The notes beneath the pieces are model-generated. The model had not been told where the DNA came from, ran no database searches, and saw only the letters and a list, made by a program, of their open reading frames with translations. Positions 60,569-64,000 of a stretch of 64,000 bases of DNA are shown piece by piece. Position 1 is the first letter of the stretch. Each line of letters starts with the position of its first letter. The stretch lies in the NCBI GenBank assembly GCA_903813345.2, contig CAIIXF020000001.1, positions 50,549,885 to 50,613,884 on the forward strand, given 5' to 3'. The stretch is from Owenia fusiformis (taxonomy: Eukaryota > Annelida > Polychaeta > Sabellida > Oweniidae). A program made the translations under genes and the position numbers.

Positions 60569-61412
60569 CAAAGCCTAGCAAAGCGTTTCAATCCTTGATT
60601 AAAGCGTCTCAATTCATTGGAAAGCTTGAGAGTCCCTCAGGAAAGTGTAACAAAGAGTGTCAGATATTGATGAAAGCATCTGACCTCGTGTCAGATCTTC
60701 ATGCCAGATCGTAGCAAATCTTGAGACATCTTAACGAAGCGTGTCAAGTGGTAACAGACCGTGAATAGACTGGGGTCCCCGCTTTGAACCAAGCTGTGTT
60801 AAGCTTTCCTACGCTTTGAGTCAAGCTTTGTTGAGCTTTGTTACGGTTTGTTAAGCTTTGATACGCTCTCGGCGCTTCAATCAATTCGTAACAGAGCGCC
60901 CAAAATGTTTAAACAGTTTAACATTTTTTGGCGCTCTTGCCGAATATCCCGCTTTACTCCGAACTTTTCTACGACCTATTACGATCCCGACGCTTTAATC
61001 AAGCTTTGTTACGCTTTGGTGCCGCTTTACAATCCGCTTTAAAGCGCCATCAAAGCGCCGTTGGTGCGAACGCTTAAACAGTTTAAATTTTTTAGCGCTC
61101 TTGCCGAATATCCCGCTTTACTCCCGAGCTTTTCTACGACCTATTACGACCCCGACGCTTTAATTAAGCTTTGTTACGCTTTGGTGCCGCTTTACAAGCC
61201 GCTTTAAAGCGCCATCAAAGCGCCGTTGGTGTGAACGTACCATAACTGGTGTATTCTATCGATCTCAAAATATGATTTCAAGGCTATTTGAATAAGCTTG
61301 TTTTTCACTTATTCAATATATAAAGTGGGTTGAGCAAAATGTATTTGTCTAAATTGGAAGATTTGTATGGACCCGTTCAACCAGTCCTCTGTAGGAAATT
61401 TGCAGAGGCGAT

Positions 61413-61957
61413 CAGGGGTTTCAATAAATTTCTCACAACAGGCTAAATAAATGAAAATTTTTAGTCAAATTTTATAGAGTAAACACCAAAAACTATAATT
61501 TCAAGAGCTTTGAAATCTTCAGAGAACATAAGTTGCATATACAGCAACTACTACAAGTTATTTAAAAGTTCTGCTTCAACAAAGTGTCTAGTATCTACAG
61601 AAAATTTGACTTTTTGACGTCAAAATCAGCAATTTCTCGGAAACTGGGCTAACTTGGGAAATGGCGATGATAGGTCAAATAGGCATTATGGATATGCATA
61701 AAATGAATGTGGATATGACTCAATCCGAATAGCAGTTTTAATTTGTGCGGCCAATGTTGACGGACGGACGGACGGACCAACGGACGGACGAACGCCTGGT
61801 CGATCCCATAGGCTCATTGTGTGAGCCAACAACAGGCAAAACTAATGGAAATCATGAATTTAACATGGAAAATTTGAGAAGTCCCTTAAAACAAGAGGCG
61901 ATTTTGTGAAAACAACCGGTTAAAATCGCCTGTTGCCTGTTGCTAATAAAACCCCTG
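61413..61957. mobile_element. 545-bp MITE of the CAGGGGTTTCA family, inverted relative to 23564-23731
   Basis: The ends are CAGGGGTTTCA and, inverted, CAGGGGTTTTA. The outer ~70-100 bp at each side match the short copy at 23564-23731 in the opposite orientation (TTTCTCACAACAGGCTAAAT; CGCCTGTTGCCTGTTGCTAA). A ~380-bp interior absent from the short copy includes a GGACGGACGGACGGACC run near 61762-61785. No clean target duplication was seen. Confidence 0.7.
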
Positions 61958-63091
61958 GGTGATGCCGCAATACCAGATAATAATATGAACTGGCGAATTG
62001 TGAAATGTTTTTTATGTTATGATGTCATAAGAATCATTCAAACAAAAAACATAAAATTGAGTGGTTGAGTTTTTTGAGTTTTTATGGCTTTTAAGTACAT
62101 TTCTTTTTATAGGATAACACTAGATATGTCAGTCAAAATAAGCATGTCAAAAATCTCATAAAAAGAGTCAATGTGTATAAACGTGACAAACTAATATTTA
62201 TCTAAATAGACTTTCTAACACTTTGAAAATGCTTACAAACATAATTGCTTAACTTAACAAGGATTGAAATAATGTCGCGTTGTGAGAACCGTTGTTCGGG
62301 ATGTCGGAACTGATGATCGCGTTAGTAGAAGTCTAGCAAGCCTGAATCTGTATATAACACTTGTAAGGAAAAGTTAGATTCACTTTGACTGATTGAGATG
62401 ATATAAAGCATGGCATTTGAGAATGAATGACCTTATAAATCAATAGACTTGATGGTACTAGGTTGACTGATCACCATACTTGCTGTCTATATGGCAAGAT
62501 GCTCTCTTATTAATTATCATTGAATGAACTTCACTCAAGATTAATGTTTTTCACCCTGAATTATGGTAAAGATAAAGGGATTACTCTAAATGAGGTTCAG
62601 GATATGAGGATTATCTCCTGCACAATTTAATTTATTTGCCCAAAGGCGCTAGGTTACAAGACCAAATATGTTATATTGGCCAAGGGATGTTCTACGTATC
62701 TAATATTTCTTAAACTGTTTATCAAAAATTAGAAAAATATATTATGAAACACAAGCTGCACCCAAAGTCCAATAGTAAGGTTTAAAATAGTTCATTTAAG
62801 TGTCACTCATATATAATTTACATTAAACCAATTAAAATATATATATAAAATGGGTAAAAATGTACCCCTCCAGCCGTTGCCGACACTGTGGATAGAATCA
62901 TAATAAAAATAGTTTCCACTGTTTGAACACATGATATCCTAGCTAGCATGTAAACATTGCACTCACACCTAATTAAACAATATGTCTCTCAAGTTACATT
63001 GTCAAAAGAAGGATGCAATGTTGACATGAAAGTGAAAACATCATACAATATCTCATATCATTACAATAAATATGAAAGCAGAAGCGCTCTA

Positions 63092-63833
<742 letters not shown>

Positions 63834-64000
63834 TGACAAAGCCTCAGTCCCTCAAGGCTCTAAAATGTACTTATTTACACCCCCCCCCTTCATATAATAA
63901 GGCATCAACCACTCTCAAGCTTTAGCCATGAATATAAAATGTGGTTAGTTGACAGACTTACCACCAGGTGGCTAACTCATGTCAAGTAACAGTGCTGACA
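63834..64000. other. Edge of window, SPOP upstream intron
   Basis: A C9-10 run lies near 63882-63890. On the - strand a CTGGTG|GTAAGTCTG word (about 63956-63964) resembles a splice donor, but all three frames before it contain stops, so no coding exon is called. Confidence 0.4.

Larger units (their letters stand above)
59818..61241. mobile_element. 1.42-kb TIR element, ends GGTACGTTCACACCAAC
   Basis: GGTACGTTCACACCAAC at the left is mirrored by GTTGGTGTGAACGTACC at the right. Both arms continue with GGCGCTTTGATGGCGCTTTA and AAAGCGGC words. The interior is filled with AAAGC/GCTTT words (AAGCGTAACAAAGC, GCTTTGATACGC), which create extensive self-complementarity. The right arm (~155 bp, from TTTAAACAGTTTAA through GCGCCGTTGGTG) is tandemly duplicated (about 60915-61070 and 61076-61241). 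A central island (60385-60570) with a TATA-like box and an ORF interrupts the pattern. Superfamily and target site are not resolved. Confidence 0.8.

Noticed and set aside
63940-64000. Possible upstream SPOP exon with a GTAAGTCTG donor
   Set aside because: All three - strand frames before the donor contain stops within this short stretch and the expected N-terminal SPOP residues are absent; at most a non-coding exon.

Overview
The window is animal nuclear DNA. It is AT-rich, with long introns, GT-AG splice sites, many short inverted-repeat elements and large tandem arrays. The one strongly recognisable host gene is SPOP, a CUL3 ubiquitin-ligase adaptor. The mix of a DIRS retrotransposon, LINE fragments, MITEs and long minisatellites suits a marine invertebrate such as a mollusc or another lophotrochozoan, but the sequence alone does not fix the phylum.

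Layout. Bases 1-5.1 kb hold no supported host gene, a two-copy repeat with CRE and octamer words, and two LINE 3' fragments. A small intact gene for a secreted, cysteine-free, highly basic precursor lies at 5.76-6.2 kb on the + strand. A TIR element carrying an unrecognised ORF (6.59-8.22 kb) and a 513-bp foldback element (8.47-8.98 kb) follow. From 11183 to 17386 lies a structurally complete but damaged DIRS retrotransposon on the - strand. It has inverted termini, an internal complementary region, and gag-like, RT/RNase H and tyrosine-recombinase frames. Its gag is broken by a 331-bp MITE and a stop codon, and its RT/RNase H frame by a one-base shift. Bases 17.4-24.5 kb are mainly non-coding, with one GC-rich MITE and one small MITE.

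From 24561 to 63229 the - strand carries SPOP codons 27-374 (human numbering) in seven exons. They add up to 348 codons with no indel against the human length. The MATH-cleft residues, BTB dimer leucines, BACK region and basic C-terminal tail are all present. The first coding exon is beyond the right edge. SPOP introns hold most of the remaining sequence: an 8.9-kb minisatellite of 78-79-bp units, three other tandem arrays, several MITEs, and a dispersed repeat family that in one case encloses an array rich in AGGTCA half-sites.

The most unusual observation is that two SPOP exons have their 3' splice site plus exon start copied in tandem into the upstream intron. There are nine extra acceptors at the first MATH exon and two at the BACK exon. 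The nearest extra acceptor at the MATH exon would add 18 codons in frame.
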